A stretch of DNA of 64,000 bases from an uncultured Thalassotalea sp. (GCA_947492575.1 CANLNK010000002.1:593304-657303), one strand, 5' to 3'. Counted from the stretch's first letter, positions 47,058 through 57,287 are shown. A program made the numbers and translations. Notes: generated from the letters alone by a model not told the origin.

Positions 47058-48404
47058 ATGTTAGAAAAAGTTGTTATCGCCAACCGAGGAGAAATTGCAT
47101 TACGTATTTTACGTGCATGTAAAGAACTCGGTATAAAAACGGTAGCGGTGCATTCAACAGCAGATAAAAACTTAAAACACGTTTTATTAGCTGATGAAAC
47201 CATTTGTATTGGTAAGCCACCTGCAACCGAAAGTTACTTGGATATCCCAAGTATTATTACAGCAGCAGAAGTAACAAACGCGGTTGCTATTCACCCAGGC
47301 TATGGCTTTTTAGCAGAGAATGCAGATTTTGCTGAGCAAGTAGAACAGTCTGGCTTCACCTTCATCGGTCCTAAAGCCGAAAGCATCCGTATCATGGGTG
47401 ACAAGGTTGCTGCAATTCGCGCTATGAAAGCAGCGGGTGTTCCATGTGTTCCAGGCTCTGACGGCCCATTAACAGAAGACAATGATGCCAATCTTGCCCA
47501 CGGTAAGCGTATCGGCTATCCAGTTATCATCAAGGCCTCTGGTGGCGGTGGTGGTCGTGGTATGCGTGTTGTACGTGAAGAGTCAGAATTACTTGAAGCC
47601 ATTCAGTTAACCAAAACTGAAGCACGCCAAGCCTTTAACAATGACATGGTTTACATGGAAAAATTCCTTGAGAACCCTCGTCACGTTGAAATTCAAGTGA
47701 TTGCAGATGGGCAAGGTAGCGCTATCCACTTAGGTGAACGTGATTGTTCAATGCAGCGTCGTCACCAGAAGGTTGTTGAAGAAGCGCCAGCACCAGGTAT
47801 TACACCTGAAATGCGCGCAAAAATTGGTGAGCGTTGTTGTAATGCGTGTATCGAAATTGACTACCGCGGTGCAGGTACATTTGAGTTCCTATACGAAAAT
47901 GGTGAGTTCTACTTTATTGAAATGAACACGCGTATTCAGGTAGAGCACCCTGTAACTGAAATGATCACAGGCGTTGACCTTATCAAAGAGCAACTTCGTG
48001 TTGCTGCTGGTCAGCCTTTGTCTTACACACAAGAAGACATCAAGATTTCAGGTCATTCAATTGAGTGTCGCATCAATGCTGAAGATCCACGTACTTTTAT
48101 CCCTTCTCCGGGTAAAATTACACGCTTCCATCCACCAGGAGGCCTGGGCGTGCGTTGGGATTCTCACATTTATGCTGACTACTCTGTGCCACCGCACTAC
48201 GATTCTATGGTAGGTAAGCTTATTACTTACGGTGACAACCGTGCAGTAGCGATAGCTCGCATGCGCAACGCCTTAAATGAGTTGGTGGTTGATGGTATCA
48301 AGACCAACATTGCACTTCATCAAGACATTTTGAGTGATGAAGGCTTTGTGAATGGTGGTGCTAACATTCACTACTTAGAGAAAAAGTTAGCAGAACAAGA
48401 TTAA
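47058..48404 (+). CDS. accC: Biotin carboxylase subunit of acetyl-CoA carboxylase
   Basis: 448 residues (E. coli 449). An ATP-grasp enzyme: [35 protein letters not shown], the glycine-rich ATP loop [50 protein letters not shown], and the C-terminal domain with ECRINAEDP. It carboxylates biotin on AccB with bicarbonate and ATP. A strong terminator follows after 20 bases. Confidence 0.99.
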   Translation: MLEKVVIANRGEIALRILRACKELGIKTVAVHSTADKNLKHVLLADETICIGKPPATESYLDIPSIITAAEVTNAVAIHPGYGFLAENADFAEQVEQSGFTFIGPKAESIRIMGDKVAAIRAMKAAGVPCVPGSDGPLTEDNDANLAHGKRIGYPVIIKASGGGGGRGMRVVREESELLEAIQLTKTEARQAFNNDMVYMEKFLENPRHVEIQVIADGQGSAIHLGERDCSMQRRHQKVVEEAPAPGITPEMRAKIGERCCNACIEIDYRGAGTFEFLYENGEFYFIEMNTRIQVEHPVTEMITGVDLIKEQLRVAAGQPLSYTQEDIKISGHSIECRINAEDPRTFIPSPGKITRFHPPGGLGVRWDSHIYADYSVPPHYDSMVGKLITYGDNRAVAIARMRNALNELVVDGIKTNIALHQDILSDEGFVNGGANIHYLEKKLAEQD

Positions 48405-48424
48405 TTCACGCTGATTTTTAATTC

Positions 48425-48451
48425 AAAGCCCGTCTTTTGACGGGCTTTTTT
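48425..48451 (+). terminator. Intrinsic terminator after accC
   Basis: AAAGCCCGTC and GACGGGCTTT pair exactly around TTTT, followed by more T. Confidence 0.93.
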
Positions 48452-48484
48452 GTTATTATGCGTCAATCTATATCGAGGTAAATC

Positions 48485-48664
48485 ATGACAGAACAACAGT
48501 TAGATAAACCTTTACCACCAGCAGATGATGATTGCTGTGGTGGTGGCGCTTGCAACCCTTGTGTGTGGGACCATTATTACGCTGAGCTTCAAAAGTGGCG
48601 CATTAAACAAGCTGAATTAAACGAAATGGCAATTCAACTCTCAATTGAAGAAAGTAGCAAATAA
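48485..48664 (+). CDS. Oxidoreductase-like Cys-rich mini-protein
   Basis: 59 residues: MTEQQLDKPLPPADDD, then CCGGGACNPCVWDHYYAEL, and a helical tail. The cluster of four Cys matches the N-terminal oxidoreductase-like domain (PF09791 type), which may bind metal or a thiol partner. A GAGG ribosome site lies before ATG. It is below many annotation size limits. It lies after the accC terminator, so it needs its own promoter, and a 13-bp stem-loop begins within its last codons. Confidence 0.8.
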   Translation: MTEQQLDKPLPPADDDCCGGGACNPCVWDHYYAELQKWRIKQAELNEMAIQLSIEESSK

Positions 48665-48684
48665 ATATTCGTTTGCTACTTTCT
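48649..48684. terminator. 13-bp stem-loop between convergent genes
   Basis: AGAAAGTAGCAAA (48649-48661) and TTTGCTACTTTCT (48672-48684) are exact inverse complements with a ten-base loop. The left arm includes the last codons of the mini-protein. There is no strong T-run on either side, but the position between convergent genes suggests termination. Confidence 0.55.
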
Positions 48685-48712
48685 ATTGAGCTCATGTCGG
48701 GCCATATCGGGC

Positions 48713-51310
48713 TTATTTCAATTCAAAATTCAGATTATCTACTGCGCTACTTTCGCTAGACACTTTAACTTTACACGGGATTAAACGGCCAGCATCAATC
48801 TGATGCTCTTCGGATAGAAATTCTATAAAGTTATCAATACGCACCTTCCCTAATAGCTCTTTCTCTGTTCGCGCTCTAACCGTCAAAGCACTTTGCTCCT
48901 GCGCTAGCTGCGCCGAGACATCAGCACAGATAGTCAATTGTAAACCGGGCTTGTCTTTAAGTACTTTTGCTAGCTCTTGGCCATAAATAAACTGAGGTTC
49001 CAACAATTTTGCCTGTTCAGCGTCATAGGGCAGCGGTGCAATATTAATATCGAATAAGGTGTCACCAGCTAACATGGCAACAGTAACAATGTTTGCATAC
49101 GGCAAGAATGTTTGAATAAGGTAGTTTTGCGCACCTAGCTGTATCGCTTTCGTGGTTAAAATAGAAATAAAGCCATCAATGCCAAAGCTAGGGTCGTGAA
49201 TTGAACCTGTCAGTGGAATATCGACCGATAAATTACCTTGTCTATCGGTTAATTGGTTTAGCGCCAAGTCTAATGAAATAAAACCACTACCAGAAGACTG
49301 CTGTTTACTACCGGCCCCCTTACCCTTTTCATTTTCTGTTCGTTTAGGCTGCTCAATGTCAATTGCCTTGATGTGGGTTTTTACTTTCCCATCAACCATA
49401 TCATTAGTCACTTCCATATCAATATCAGTGAATAATAATCCTTGTTTGATCTCATAGTTGATGCTGTCTCTTACGTAAGGTGAATAAGCTGTCAGGTCTA
49501 TATTTTCCATTTTGACACCTAACGACAACTTTTGTGTTGGTGCTTTTGTTAAAAACTGCCCTTCTAAACCAATTTTACCTCGGCTACCCAATGCTAACGC
49601 TACATTAAAATTTGCTAACTCTTCTGCAGAACTAATCCCCGTTAGCTGCCCTTGTGCGACTTTAATGTAATGAATTACAGGCTGGCTCGGCGCGGTATCA
49701 AAATAAACGATGACAGGCTCGCCGATGACATTAACCTCACTCAGTTCAAAATCAAATAGCTGTGTCTCACTTGGCTCAACATTATTAGCGCCTTTTAATT
49801 CTGACGCATTACCTTCCTGACGCCCATCACTTGAGCTTTCACTATTCGCGCCGCCTAGCTCTAGAATATTTTCAATGCCATATTCGGCACTGCTATACAA
49901 ATGCATAGCCTCTGCATCCAGCGTTATAGATTGGACGTGCAGTTTGTTGATTTCGGAATTTTTGTCATATTTTCCGTTTGCAGCAATCAACGTTCTAAGT
50001 GTCGCCAAAGCTTCAATTTTATTGTCTTCAGCTTGTTCAATAGATTTCAATTTATCTACTTGAGATAAAGTGATGTCCGTCAGTGCGAATCGTTCAAAAC
50101 TTGCCTCAGTATTATCAACGCTCTGCTGATAATCAAAAGCTAAGCCCTCGGTTTCAAGTTTAGAGAATGCGGCTACTAGCGCGTTTTTTTCTGGTTGCTG
50201 CCAGCTAAAATTAGTTGCGGAAAGCAAGAATTCGCTGTTGATTTCTTGCAACGAAAATCGACGTGTTAAGCCTAGCACTAAGTTCTTTGCCTCAAGCTCA
50301 GTTGAAGCTAATGAAAAAAGATTAGCTTCAGCGGCATCTTGGCCAGGAAGAGTTAACGGGAGCTCAAATTCACTCAAGGTTAACTTCAGTTTATTAGCAT
50401 TTACTTGAAAGCCTTCATACGCTTGATTTGATTTTTTTAGAGAGATAGCTGTATCAATCATTAGCGTGCCAGTAACTGCTTTATATTCTTCTGGCAGCCA
50501 TTGGTGATAGTCAGCGAGTGAAAATGCCAGCGAAAGTTCTCCTAACTCAAACACCGTCAATTGGTTAAAGTCAGCTTCGCCATGTACAGCAAGGTTAACG
50601 TTAAGAGGCTTGGCATTAAATTGACTATTCAAAGCGACATTTGCTTGCCACCTCTGTGGCGTCAGTTGGGCATTATTCAGATTAAATTCTGCAACCTGCC
50701 ATTGATGTTTTCGAAGAGCACTTAAGCCAAGCTCTGCGTCAACAATCTGTGCCTGCTTAATGCTTATGGTCCATGGCTCTTCAGACTGTTCAGGCGTTGC
50801 TGCATCCTCGTCTACAACCTCATTTAACGGCTGCTGAGTTTTTACTAATTCTGGCTGCCAGCCAGCAAGATGCAGTGCTTCGTTTTGATAATTCGCATCA
50901 AACTTAACGCCCCTAACAAGTAGTTGTTCTATTGAGAGTTCTCGGCTAAATAGTGCGAAACCATCAATGTCGAGCACAAGTTCGCTAATTGAAGCAATAG
51001 TTTCTCCCTGAAAGCTCAATGCCGAGTCAGTCAAGGTAATCGTCAAGTTAAATGGATTAAGATGAAATTCACCTGTGTTAAACACTAAACTCAACGGAAT
51101 TTCGTTAGAGAGCACTTCAGCTGGTTCAGGTTCAAGTTCAACTTCAGGCTCAGGCTCAGGAGAAGTTGCTTGTGTCGCTGCGGTTATCGACGTGTAATCA
51201 ACAAGATATTGGTTAGCAAGATAGTTCACTAACCCTGTCGCACCGACAGAAAGGAAACAAACCAAGAGAAAAAGTAAAGCGCTAATGCCAAGTAAAACTT
51301 TCTTCCACAC
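48713..51310 (-). CDS. DUF748/AsmA-like envelope protein
   Basis: 865 residues. One N-terminal membrane anchor (VLLGISALLFLLVCFLSVGA), then a Glu/Pro-rich linker (PEPEPEVELEPEPAE) and a very long beta-rich periplasmic part. The segments DLALNQLTDRQGNLSVDIPL and GSIHDPSFGIDGFISILTTK are typical of DUF748, which is related to AsmA-type proteins that bridge the envelope and move lipid. The final part includes an OmpA-like trace (LTICADVSAQLAQEQ). It starts 54 bases after elbB on the same strand. Confidence 0.82.
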   Translation of the reverse strand: MWKKVLLGISALLFLLVCFLSVGATGLVNYLANQYLVDYTSITAATQATSPEPEPEVELEPEPAEVLSNEIPLSLVFNTGEFHLNPFNLTITLTDSALSFQGETIASISELVLDIDGFALFSRELSIEQLLVRGVKFDANYQNEALHLAGWQPELVKTQQPLNEVVDEDAATPEQSEEPWTISIKQAQIVDAELGLSALRKHQWQVAEFNLNNAQLTPQRWQANVALNSQFNAKPLNVNLAVHGEADFNQLTVFELGELSLAFSLADYHQWLPEEYKAVTGTLMIDTAISLKKSNQAYEGFQVNANKLKLTLSEFELPLTLPGQDAAEANLFSLASTELEAKNLVLGLTRRFSLQEINSEFLLSATNFSWQQPEKNALVAAFSKLETEGLAFDYQQSVDNTEASFERFALTDITLSQVDKLKSIEQAEDNKIEALATLRTLIAANGKYDKNSEINKLHVQSITLDAEAMHLYSSAEYGIENILELGGANSESSSDGRQEGNASELKGANNVEPSETQLFDFELSEVNVIGEPVIVYFDTAPSQPVIHYIKVAQGQLTGISSAEELANFNVALALGSRGKIGLEGQFLTKAPTQKLSLGVKMENIDLTAYSPYVRDSINYEIKQGLLFTDIDMEVTNDMVDGKVKTHIKAIDIEQPKRTENEKGKGAGSKQQSSGSGFISLDLALNQLTDRQGNLSVDIPLTGSIHDPSFGIDGFISILTTKAIQLGAQNYLIQTFLPYANIVTVAMLAGDTLFDINIAPLPYDAEQAKLLEPQFIYGQELAKVLKDKPGLQLTICADVSAQLAQEQSALTVRARTEKELLGKVRIDNFIEFLSEEHQIDAGRLIPCKVKVSSESSAVDNLNFELK

Positions 51311-51363
51311 CCTAATTCCCTCTCAGTTTTGCTTCGTTGATTTTTTAGTTCGAGGCCTACAGA

Positions 51364-52017
51364 CTAACTCATTGATAACACTTTAGATACGAGTTTGCTG
51401 ATACCCTCAGCTGCTTGTGAAATATTCTCAGCCAGCATGTAAGCTGGTGTGCTCACCACCTTGTTATGCTCATCAACGACAATATCTTCAACCGCACAAT
51501 TAACATGTTCTGCACCTAGTGCAGTAACACCAGTCGCGGTATCAGCATCGGTACCAATTGTTGCTAATGCGCCTTGGCCATAAACCAAAGGAATCATCGC
51601 CGGAGCGATACACATATAGCCTGCTGGCTTAGAAGCTTTTGCAAACTGCTGACACGCAGCAAGCACATCAGCGTTCATTGTCGCTTCACCGCCTTTAACT
51701 GCAAAGTCACACAAATTTTTAGCCGCGCCAAAGCCGCCAGGTAAAATTAATGCATCAAAATCTTCGTGATTTAATGTTGTAACATCAGCAATTTCACCGC
51801 GAGCAATACGCGCAGCTTCAACCAACACATTACGAGTATCCGTTTCTGCTACTTCGCCCGTTAAGTGGTTAACAACATGCATCTGGTTTACATTGGGTGC
51901 GAAGCACTGATAGCTTGCACCTTGCTGAGAAACAGCAAGTAAAGTCAGTACCGCTTCATGGATTTCACTGCCATCAAATACCCCACTACCACTTAAAATA
52001 ATCGCTACTTTTTTCAT
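51364..52017 (-). CDS. elbB: Isoprenoid biosynthesis glyoxalase ElbB
   Basis: 217 residues from ATG 52017, matching E. coli ElbB in length; AAGGA lies six bases before it. DJ-1/PfpI fold: KVAIILSGSGVFDGSEIHEA, LILPGGFGAAKNLCDF, and the nucleophile-region Cys in GYMCIAPAMIPL. E. coli ElbB shows glyoxalase activity and was named for effects on isoprenoid synthesis. Its ATG overlaps the stop of the MFS gene by one base (TGATG), which is an unusual partner. Confidence 0.93.
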   Translation of the reverse strand: MKKVAIILSGSGVFDGSEIHEAVLTLLAVSQQGASYQCFAPNVNQMHVVNHLTGEVAETDTRNVLVEAARIARGEIADVTTLNHEDFDALILPGGFGAAKNLCDFAVKGGEATMNADVLAACQQFAKASKPAGYMCIAPAMIPLVYGQGALATIGTDADTATGVTALGAEHVNCAVEDIVVDEHNKVVSTPAYMLAENISQAAEGISKLVSKVLSMS

Positions 52018-53273
52018 CACAATTCCTTATTGAGCACTCGTTCCTGAGTGTTATATCGCATTATTTGACACACTAACACAACCATAATTGACGATGCCAT
52101 CAATAGGCTAAATGGTATGGCTGTACCATCATAAAATATCGCTAAAATCGGGCCTGCCAAACCGCCTATACCAAATCTTAATACACCAATGACAGCGGTC
52201 GCTGTGCCAGATTGTTCTGCGAACTCTTGTAACACCATGGCATCAGTATTCACAGCGATCATCGAAATGCTACCCATAAGTGGCAGAACAAAGGCAATGG
52301 TAAACGCCAGTGGAAGTGACATCAGATTCACAGCAACTAAGCCCACACTTGAGATAACGGCGACCGTTAGGCCATAACGTTGCATCTGACGGGAACCTTT
52401 CCTCACCACCATCCGAGAGTTGGTAAAATGGGCAATCATTAACGCCATCACCGTTAACGCGAATAAAATACTGAACCAGTATTCATTAACCCCAAATACC
52501 GTCATATAAATAAAAGGGACCGCGGTGATATAGGCAAAAAATGCCAGAGATACCATCATAGAACTAATTAGATCCATTCTCGCCCCAGTATGCGACAGCA
52601 CGATTTTATATCTCTTTAGAAATGTAGGCGGCTTAGGACTCTCGGTTACTGCTGAATCCTCATTCCCTTGCTGTTCAAGCTTTCCATTCGCATTTGCACC
52701 GGCTTTGGCGTTAGGTAAGTAAAAAGCGACGAGTATTAATACAACTAAGGCATAGGCAGTAAGTGCCACAAAAATTGCCTGCCAGCTATGAATGAACAGA
52801 AAGAAGCTACCGATACTGGGTGCTATCATCGGTGCTAGCATCATGATCATACTGACGTAAGAAAGCCCTTTGGCAGTGTTTTTCCCGTAATATTCCCTAA
52901 TCGTTCCTGGCACAACTACCGCAGCAGCACTGCTCACCATGGCTTGTAAAAAGCGAATCGCTATAAACTGTTCAATGTTCTGAGCGAGTAATAAAGCCAC
53001 AGTGAAAATACAAAAACCAATGAGGCCGAAGAGTACCAAATACCGACGCGGATATTTGTCAGCCATCGGGCCAAACATCAACAAACCAGCGGCATAGCCC
53101 ACTAAATAAATACTTAATGAGTTTTGAACAGCGGGCATCTCAGTGCTTAGATACAGGGCTATCTCCGGCATTGCAGGCAGGTAAAGATCAATCGCAAATG
53201 GCGACACCGCCATGATTGATGCAAGTAATGGTAGTAGTAATTTGAGCGATACTGGCGCTTGAGATTGTGTCAT
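52017..53273 (-). CDS. Bcr/CflA-family MFS drug exporter
   Basis: 418 residues with about 12 membrane helices. Family motifs: SPFAIDLYLPAMPEIA in helix 1, the cytoplasmic loop GPMADKYPRRYLVLFG (MFS motif A), QAMVSSAAAVVVPGTIREYYG and MLAPMIAPSIGSF. The Bcr/CflA subfamily exports bicyclomycin, chloramphenicol and similar compounds. It starts directly after the stop of the MocR gene, with no gap, so both are in one operon with elbB. Confidence 0.9.
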   Translation of the reverse strand: MTQSQAPVSLKLLLPLLASIMAVSPFAIDLYLPAMPEIALYLSTEMPAVQNSLSIYLVGYAAGLLMFGPMADKYPRRYLVLFGLIGFCIFTVALLLAQNIEQFIAIRFLQAMVSSAAAVVVPGTIREYYGKNTAKGLSYVSMIMMLAPMIAPSIGSFFLFIHSWQAIFVALTAYALVVLILVAFYLPNAKAGANANGKLEQQGNEDSAVTESPKPPTFLKRYKIVLSHTGARMDLISSMMVSLAFFAYITAVPFIYMTVFGVNEYWFSILFALTVMALMIAHFTNSRMVVRKGSRQMQRYGLTVAVISSVGLVAVNLMSLPLAFTIAFVLPLMGSISMIAVNTDAMVLQEFAEQSGTATAVIGVLRFGIGGLAGPILAIFYDGTAIPFSLLMASSIMVVLVCQIMRYNTQERVLNKEL

Positions 53274-54728
53274 TTAATATTCATTCTTCCGGTGATATTG
53301 CTCTACGAGTTGTCCTAACGTTTTAACAGCTTGTTCCACCTGCTCGTTCCACTGCACACCAAAACTGACACGCATATAGTTTTGGTATTTCCCACTGGGA
53401 GAAAACACACTGCCCGGTGCGAAACTGACGCCTTTAGCAATGGCCTCGTTAAAAAAGTCGCTGGTATCTACGTGTTTCAGGCACCTTACCCAAAGCACGC
53501 TTCCACCCTGTGGTTTCGAGATGCAAACATCGTCAGGAAAATGCTCTGCAATTGAGGCACGCATGCGCTCGCAGTTGTACACAAGCTTTTTACGCAATGC
53601 ACTTACATGGCGATCGTACTCGCCGCTCATCAGGTATTCGGTTAATGTCCATTGCTGCAGCATCGGCGTAGAACAAGACTGAGCACGTTTAATACGCTTG
53701 GCTTTTTCTTCAAATTTACCAGGGAGTAGCCAGCCAATGCGATACCCCGGCGCTGCAGTTTTCGAGAAAGAAGAACAGGTTAATACTAGCCCTTTCTCTG
53801 AGTATAGCTGCGCTGGCTTAGGACGTTGGCCATGAAAATACAAGTCGCCATAAACATCATCTTCAATTAATGGCACATCGTAGCGTTCTAACAATGCGAC
53901 TAGCGCTTGCCGTTGTTCATTTGGCATCAATGATCCCAGAGGATTGTTAATTGCTGATGAAAACAAACACGCTCTCACATTGTGTTGCTCTAACGTTTCC
54001 TCGAGAGCTGCTATTCCAACTCCCTCTTCTGTACAGGTATACACTTCCAATGCACGCATACCTAGACTTTCGATAAGCTCTATTTCACCAAAAAAGCACG
54101 GTGACTCTATTGCAATAACATCTCCACGCTCTGCCACACATTGCAACGCTATAGACAGCGCTTCTTGCGCACCATTAGTGATCACCATGTCGTTATAATC
54201 ACAAACAATGCCCTGTTCTTGATAACGGTAAGCCAGTTGCATTCTAAGCTTAGGATCGCCCATCACGGGGCCATAGCTCACCGCTTTTTCTGCGACTTTA
54301 CTAATAACTGAACGCATCAAGCGCGCGAGTGCTTTGTCAGGCGGATTCGTATTAACAGGATTTGAAATTCCCAGTGCTACCGTATCCGGTAAATGAAGCG
54401 CATCATGAACTTGCTCGATCAAGCTCCGACAATTTACTTCAACCGGCTGACTACCCGCCCATTTATTAGGTCGAGGTTGCAGGTTATTCACCAACGAAGA
54501 CTGCAAATAATAGCCTGATTGAGGTCTCGCCGAAACTCGTCCTTGGCGCTCAAGCTCTAGATATGCTTGCTTAACAGTTGGCACGCTAATCTCTAATTGC
54601 TTACTCAGTTTTCGAAGGCTAGGCAACTTATCACCCGCTCGCAATAAGCCTTGCGCTTGCTGGGCATCAATAAAGTCAATAATCTGTTGATAGAGAAAAT
54701 CACCTGATTCGCGATTGAGGAGCTTCAT
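53274..54728 (-). CDS. MocR-type GntR/aminotransferase transcriptional regulator
   Basis: 484 residues. A GntR winged HTH spans about residues 5-75 (LRAGDKLPSLRKLSKQLEIS, VPTVKQAYLELERQGRV). A fold-type I aminotransferase domain follows, with the PLP lysine in CSSFSKTAAPGYRIGW (Lys323). MocR/PdxR regulators sense PLP or amino acid adducts. It is divergent from the DMT transporter (120 bases) and leads the MFS-elbB operon, so both are likely targets. Confidence 0.92.
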   Translation of the reverse strand: MKLLNRESGDFLYQQIIDFIDAQQAQGLLRAGDKLPSLRKLSKQLEISVPTVKQAYLELERQGRVSARPQSGYYLQSSLVNNLQPRPNKWAGSQPVEVNCRSLIEQVHDALHLPDTVALGISNPVNTNPPDKALARLMRSVISKVAEKAVSYGPVMGDPKLRMQLAYRYQEQGIVCDYNDMVITNGAQEALSIALQCVAERGDVIAIESPCFFGEIELIESLGMRALEVYTCTEEGVGIAALEETLEQHNVRACLFSSAINNPLGSLMPNEQRQALVALLERYDVPLIEDDVYGDLYFHGQRPKPAQLYSEKGLVLTCSSFSKTAAPGYRIGWLLPGKFEEKAKRIKRAQSCSTPMLQQWTLTEYLMSGEYDRHVSALRKKLVYNCERMRASIAEHFPDDVCISKPQGGSVLWVRCLKHVDTSDFFNEAIAKGVSFAPGSVFSPSGKYQNYMRVSFGVQWNEQVEQAVKTLGQLVEQYHRKNEY

Positions 54729-54848
54729 AAACTGTGTAGGTTACATTTTCATTTATTTGTATATGTTATTAAAACAAAGTCAGCGTAAACTGTCCATTCG
54801 TTATCGTTTTTTAGACTATGCTCAAAGCAATGAATTTAGGAACAGCAA

Positions 54849-55784
54849 ATGAATAATACCGCTTTATACCTAATTACCGTGTTAATTTGGGGCAGCACTT
54901 GGATTGCAATTAATTTTCAGCTTGGTGAAGTTGCACCCGAAGCATCCATTGCATACCGATTTGGCCTCGCGGCAATTGTATTATTTGTCTATTGTTGGTT
55001 TCGTAAATTGCCTTTGAACATGAGCCGTTCTCAGCATATTTGGCTGGCGTGCTTTGGCATGAGCCTGTTCGGTTTCAACTACTTTATGTTGTATCACGCA
55101 CAACAAAACATTAACTCTGCCTTAGCATGTATCGCGTTCTCGACGCTGTTGTTTTTCAATATTATTAACGCGCGTATTTGGTACAAAACACCGATCTCTA
55201 TGCAGGTATTAATTGGCGGTGCAATGGGACTTGCCGGCATCGTGATCTTATTCTGGCCAGAAGTAAACAGCTTAAGCCTAACTGACACAACAATTTATGG
55301 TTTAGCTTTATGCCTCATAGGTACAATGTCAGCATCTACAGGTAACATGATTTCGATTCGCAACCAAAAAAATACCATGCCGGTCGTCCAATCAAACGCA
55401 TGGGGCATGCTTTATGGCGCAATTTTCATGACCGTAGTTGCACTCGTTCAAGGAAAAAGCTTTACCTTCGCTTGGACGTTACCGTATGTCAGTTCGCTAC
55501 TGTTTTTGTCTATCTTTGGTTCCGTTATCGCATTTGGATGCTATTTATCTTTGATGACAAAAATTGGTTCACACAAAACTTCATATGCCAATATTCTTTT
55601 CCCAGCAGTTGCGGTCGCCATCTCTACTGTATACGAAGGATTCGAATGGCACAGCTACACCGTAGTTGGCTTTGTAGCCATTATGCTCGGGAACTTTGTC
55701 TTACTTTCTAAACCTAAAAAGCAAGAGAGTGACGTAGAAAAGCAAGCAGCTAATGAGTCCAGTGCGCTGAAAGAAGCAGCGTAA
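54849..55784 (+). CDS. EamA/DMT-family transporter
   Basis: 311 residues with ten hydrophobic helices in two EamA repeats. It begins ALYLITVLIWGSTWIAINF, typical of the family, with EASIAYRFGLAAIVLF in helix 2 and FPAVAVAISTVYEGFEWH near the end. It probably exports an amino acid or a similar metabolite. AGGA six bases before ATG supports the start. It is transcribed away from the MocR regulator, a frequent pairing. Confidence 0.9.
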   Translation: MNNTALYLITVLIWGSTWIAINFQLGEVAPEASIAYRFGLAAIVLFVYCWFRKLPLNMSRSQHIWLACFGMSLFGFNYFMLYHAQQNINSALACIAFSTLLFFNIINARIWYKTPISMQVLIGGAMGLAGIVILFWPEVNSLSLTDTTIYGLALCLIGTMSASTGNMISIRNQKNTMPVVQSNAWGMLYGAIFMTVVALVQGKSFTFAWTLPYVSSLLFLSIFGSVIAFGCYLSLMTKIGSHKTSYANILFPAVAVAISTVYEGFEWHSYTVVGFVAIMLGNFVLLSKPKKQESDVEKQAANESSALKEAA

Positions 55785-55892
55785 AAAACGACGGTAAATA
55801 AGCACTGAAAGGTTCAGTTTAACCTCCACTCAATATGTACTTCATTTTAAGTTTCGGCAACACACGCGACTAAGAGATAGTGTTTTTGCCAA

Positions 55893-55927
55893 AGGCATGG
55901 CATTCCTTCCCGCCATGCCTATTTTAT
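55893..55927 (+). terminator. Probable terminator after the DMT transporter
   Basis: AGGCATGGC and GCCATGCCT (55893-55901 and 55912-55920) pair exactly, followed by ATTTTATT. It lies in the 333-base gap 55785-56117; the rest of that gap holds nothing else I recognised apart from the upstream region of the next gene. Confidence 0.7.
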
Positions 55928-56117
55928 TCCCTAATGATTGAACGGTTGTAGCCTGTAAAAGTCAGATTACGAAGCAAACTGCAATGCTTAAAGCTCTTCC
56001 CAATCGGATGTTTTTTATACCTTTTGATTTTTTCTTGTGTTACAACATTAAACTACGACACAAATCGTACAAGTGTGATTCACACAATCAGCATAAAAAT
56101 AACAACAAGGAAGCATA

Positions 56118-57287
56118 ATGAAGGTACTACTGATATTACTTAGCGCTTTGTTATCACTGGGTAGCTCAGCCGTAAAAGCAACCGACATTGCCTCACTAAA
56201 CCCTATTGAACCTCTGGTGGTGACCACAAAGTTTCATGAAAAAGACATTCCATTTAACGTCACACTACCAGCTAGCTATCAGTCAAAACCCAATAAAACC
56301 TATGTTTTGATGTTCAATGTACACCCGAGAATGCAGCCCGTATTGGCAGGCATGCATGACTGGACAAGTCACAATGGCGGATGGCCTTGGTTGGAAACTA
56401 TCCTCGTCACTCCTGCTGGGTATGACGAAGCATTTCATCGCTTATACATGGATTACGTCGAAGGGAAAAACCAGCAGTTCTTGAGTTTCCTCGAAGACGA
56501 GTTAATCGCTTCACTATCAGAGAAATATCGCTTAAACGGGTTCCGCATTTACAGCGGTTTTACCGGCAATGCTACAACGGGTCTTGGTATTTTGCTCGAT
56601 AAGCCATCGCTATTTAACGCATATATTTTAGCGAGCCCAGTGCTCGCTAATCATCCGCTAAAGCCACTTGAAAAAGTTAAAGCGCAACTTGCAAAGCTAC
56701 CAAAGAAGCCAACTTATTTAATGCTATCGACGAGTGACAGCAGTTACGAACAAGCGCAATTGGAGAGCTTTGCGGAGCTATCTAATCTCGCCACTGAACT
56801 CGCTCCTGAAAACTTACAGTTGACCATCAAACGCTTCGATGGCACTTACTACATGAGCCAACCTGTGCTGTCGACCGCTTATGCTATTGAAGAAATTTTT
56901 CACGATGTTCATGAAACGTTAGCCCCTGATTCGGCCATTTCGATGCAAGGTGCAGACGCCATTTTAAACCACTACCAATACCTGTCTAATGAAAAGTACG
57001 GGTTTACCGTTTCTGCACAACCTTCGCTTAAAAAGCTAGGTAACTCATTACTGGAATCAAAGCCAAATAAAGCTATCGCAGTACTCACTACTGCAACTGA
57101 AGCTTATCCAGAGTCAGCCTTTGCATTTGATGCATTGGCCGCCGCTTACGCTAAGTTAGACCAACCAGAAAAAGCCGTTGCAAACCAGCAAAAGGCAGTT
57201 GAACTTTCAGGTGAGTTAGTTGAATTCTGGCAGCGTAAACACCGAGAAAAATTAGAGAAATACCAACAGGTATTAGGAGAGCACTAG
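56118..57287 (+). CDS. Esterase-fold (alpha/beta hydrolase) exported protein with C-terminal TPR, nucleophile not canonical
   Basis: 389 residues with a signal peptide ending AVKAT. The core resembles the putative-esterase family (esterase D/Fes): IPFNVTLPASYQ at the start, YVLMFNVHPRM, and LIASLSEKYRLNGFRIYSGF before the nucleophile elbow. Where relatives have GHSxGG, this protein has GFTGNATTG, so the Ser is replaced by Thr. Residues from about 310 look like one or two TPR repeats (PNKAIAVLTTATEAYPESAF, then KLDQPEKAVANQQKAVEL). It may be a binding or scaffold protein instead of an enzyme. Confidence 0.75.
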   Translation: MKVLLILLSALLSLGSSAVKATDIASLNPIEPLVVTTKFHEKDIPFNVTLPASYQSKPNKTYVLMFNVHPRMQPVLAGMHDWTSHNGGWPWLETILVTPAGYDEAFHRLYMDYVEGKNQQFLSFLEDELIASLSEKYRLNGFRIYSGFTGNATTGLGILLDKPSLFNAYILASPVLANHPLKPLEKVKAQLAKLPKKPTYLMLSTSDSSYEQAQLESFAELSNLATELAPENLQLTIKRFDGTYYMSQPVLSTAYAIEEIFHDVHETLAPDSAISMQGADAILNHYQYLSNEKYGFTVSAQPSLKKLGNSLLESKPNKAIAVLTTATEAYPESAFAFDALAAAYAKLDQPEKAVANQQKAVELSGELVEFWQRKHREKLEKYQQVLGEH

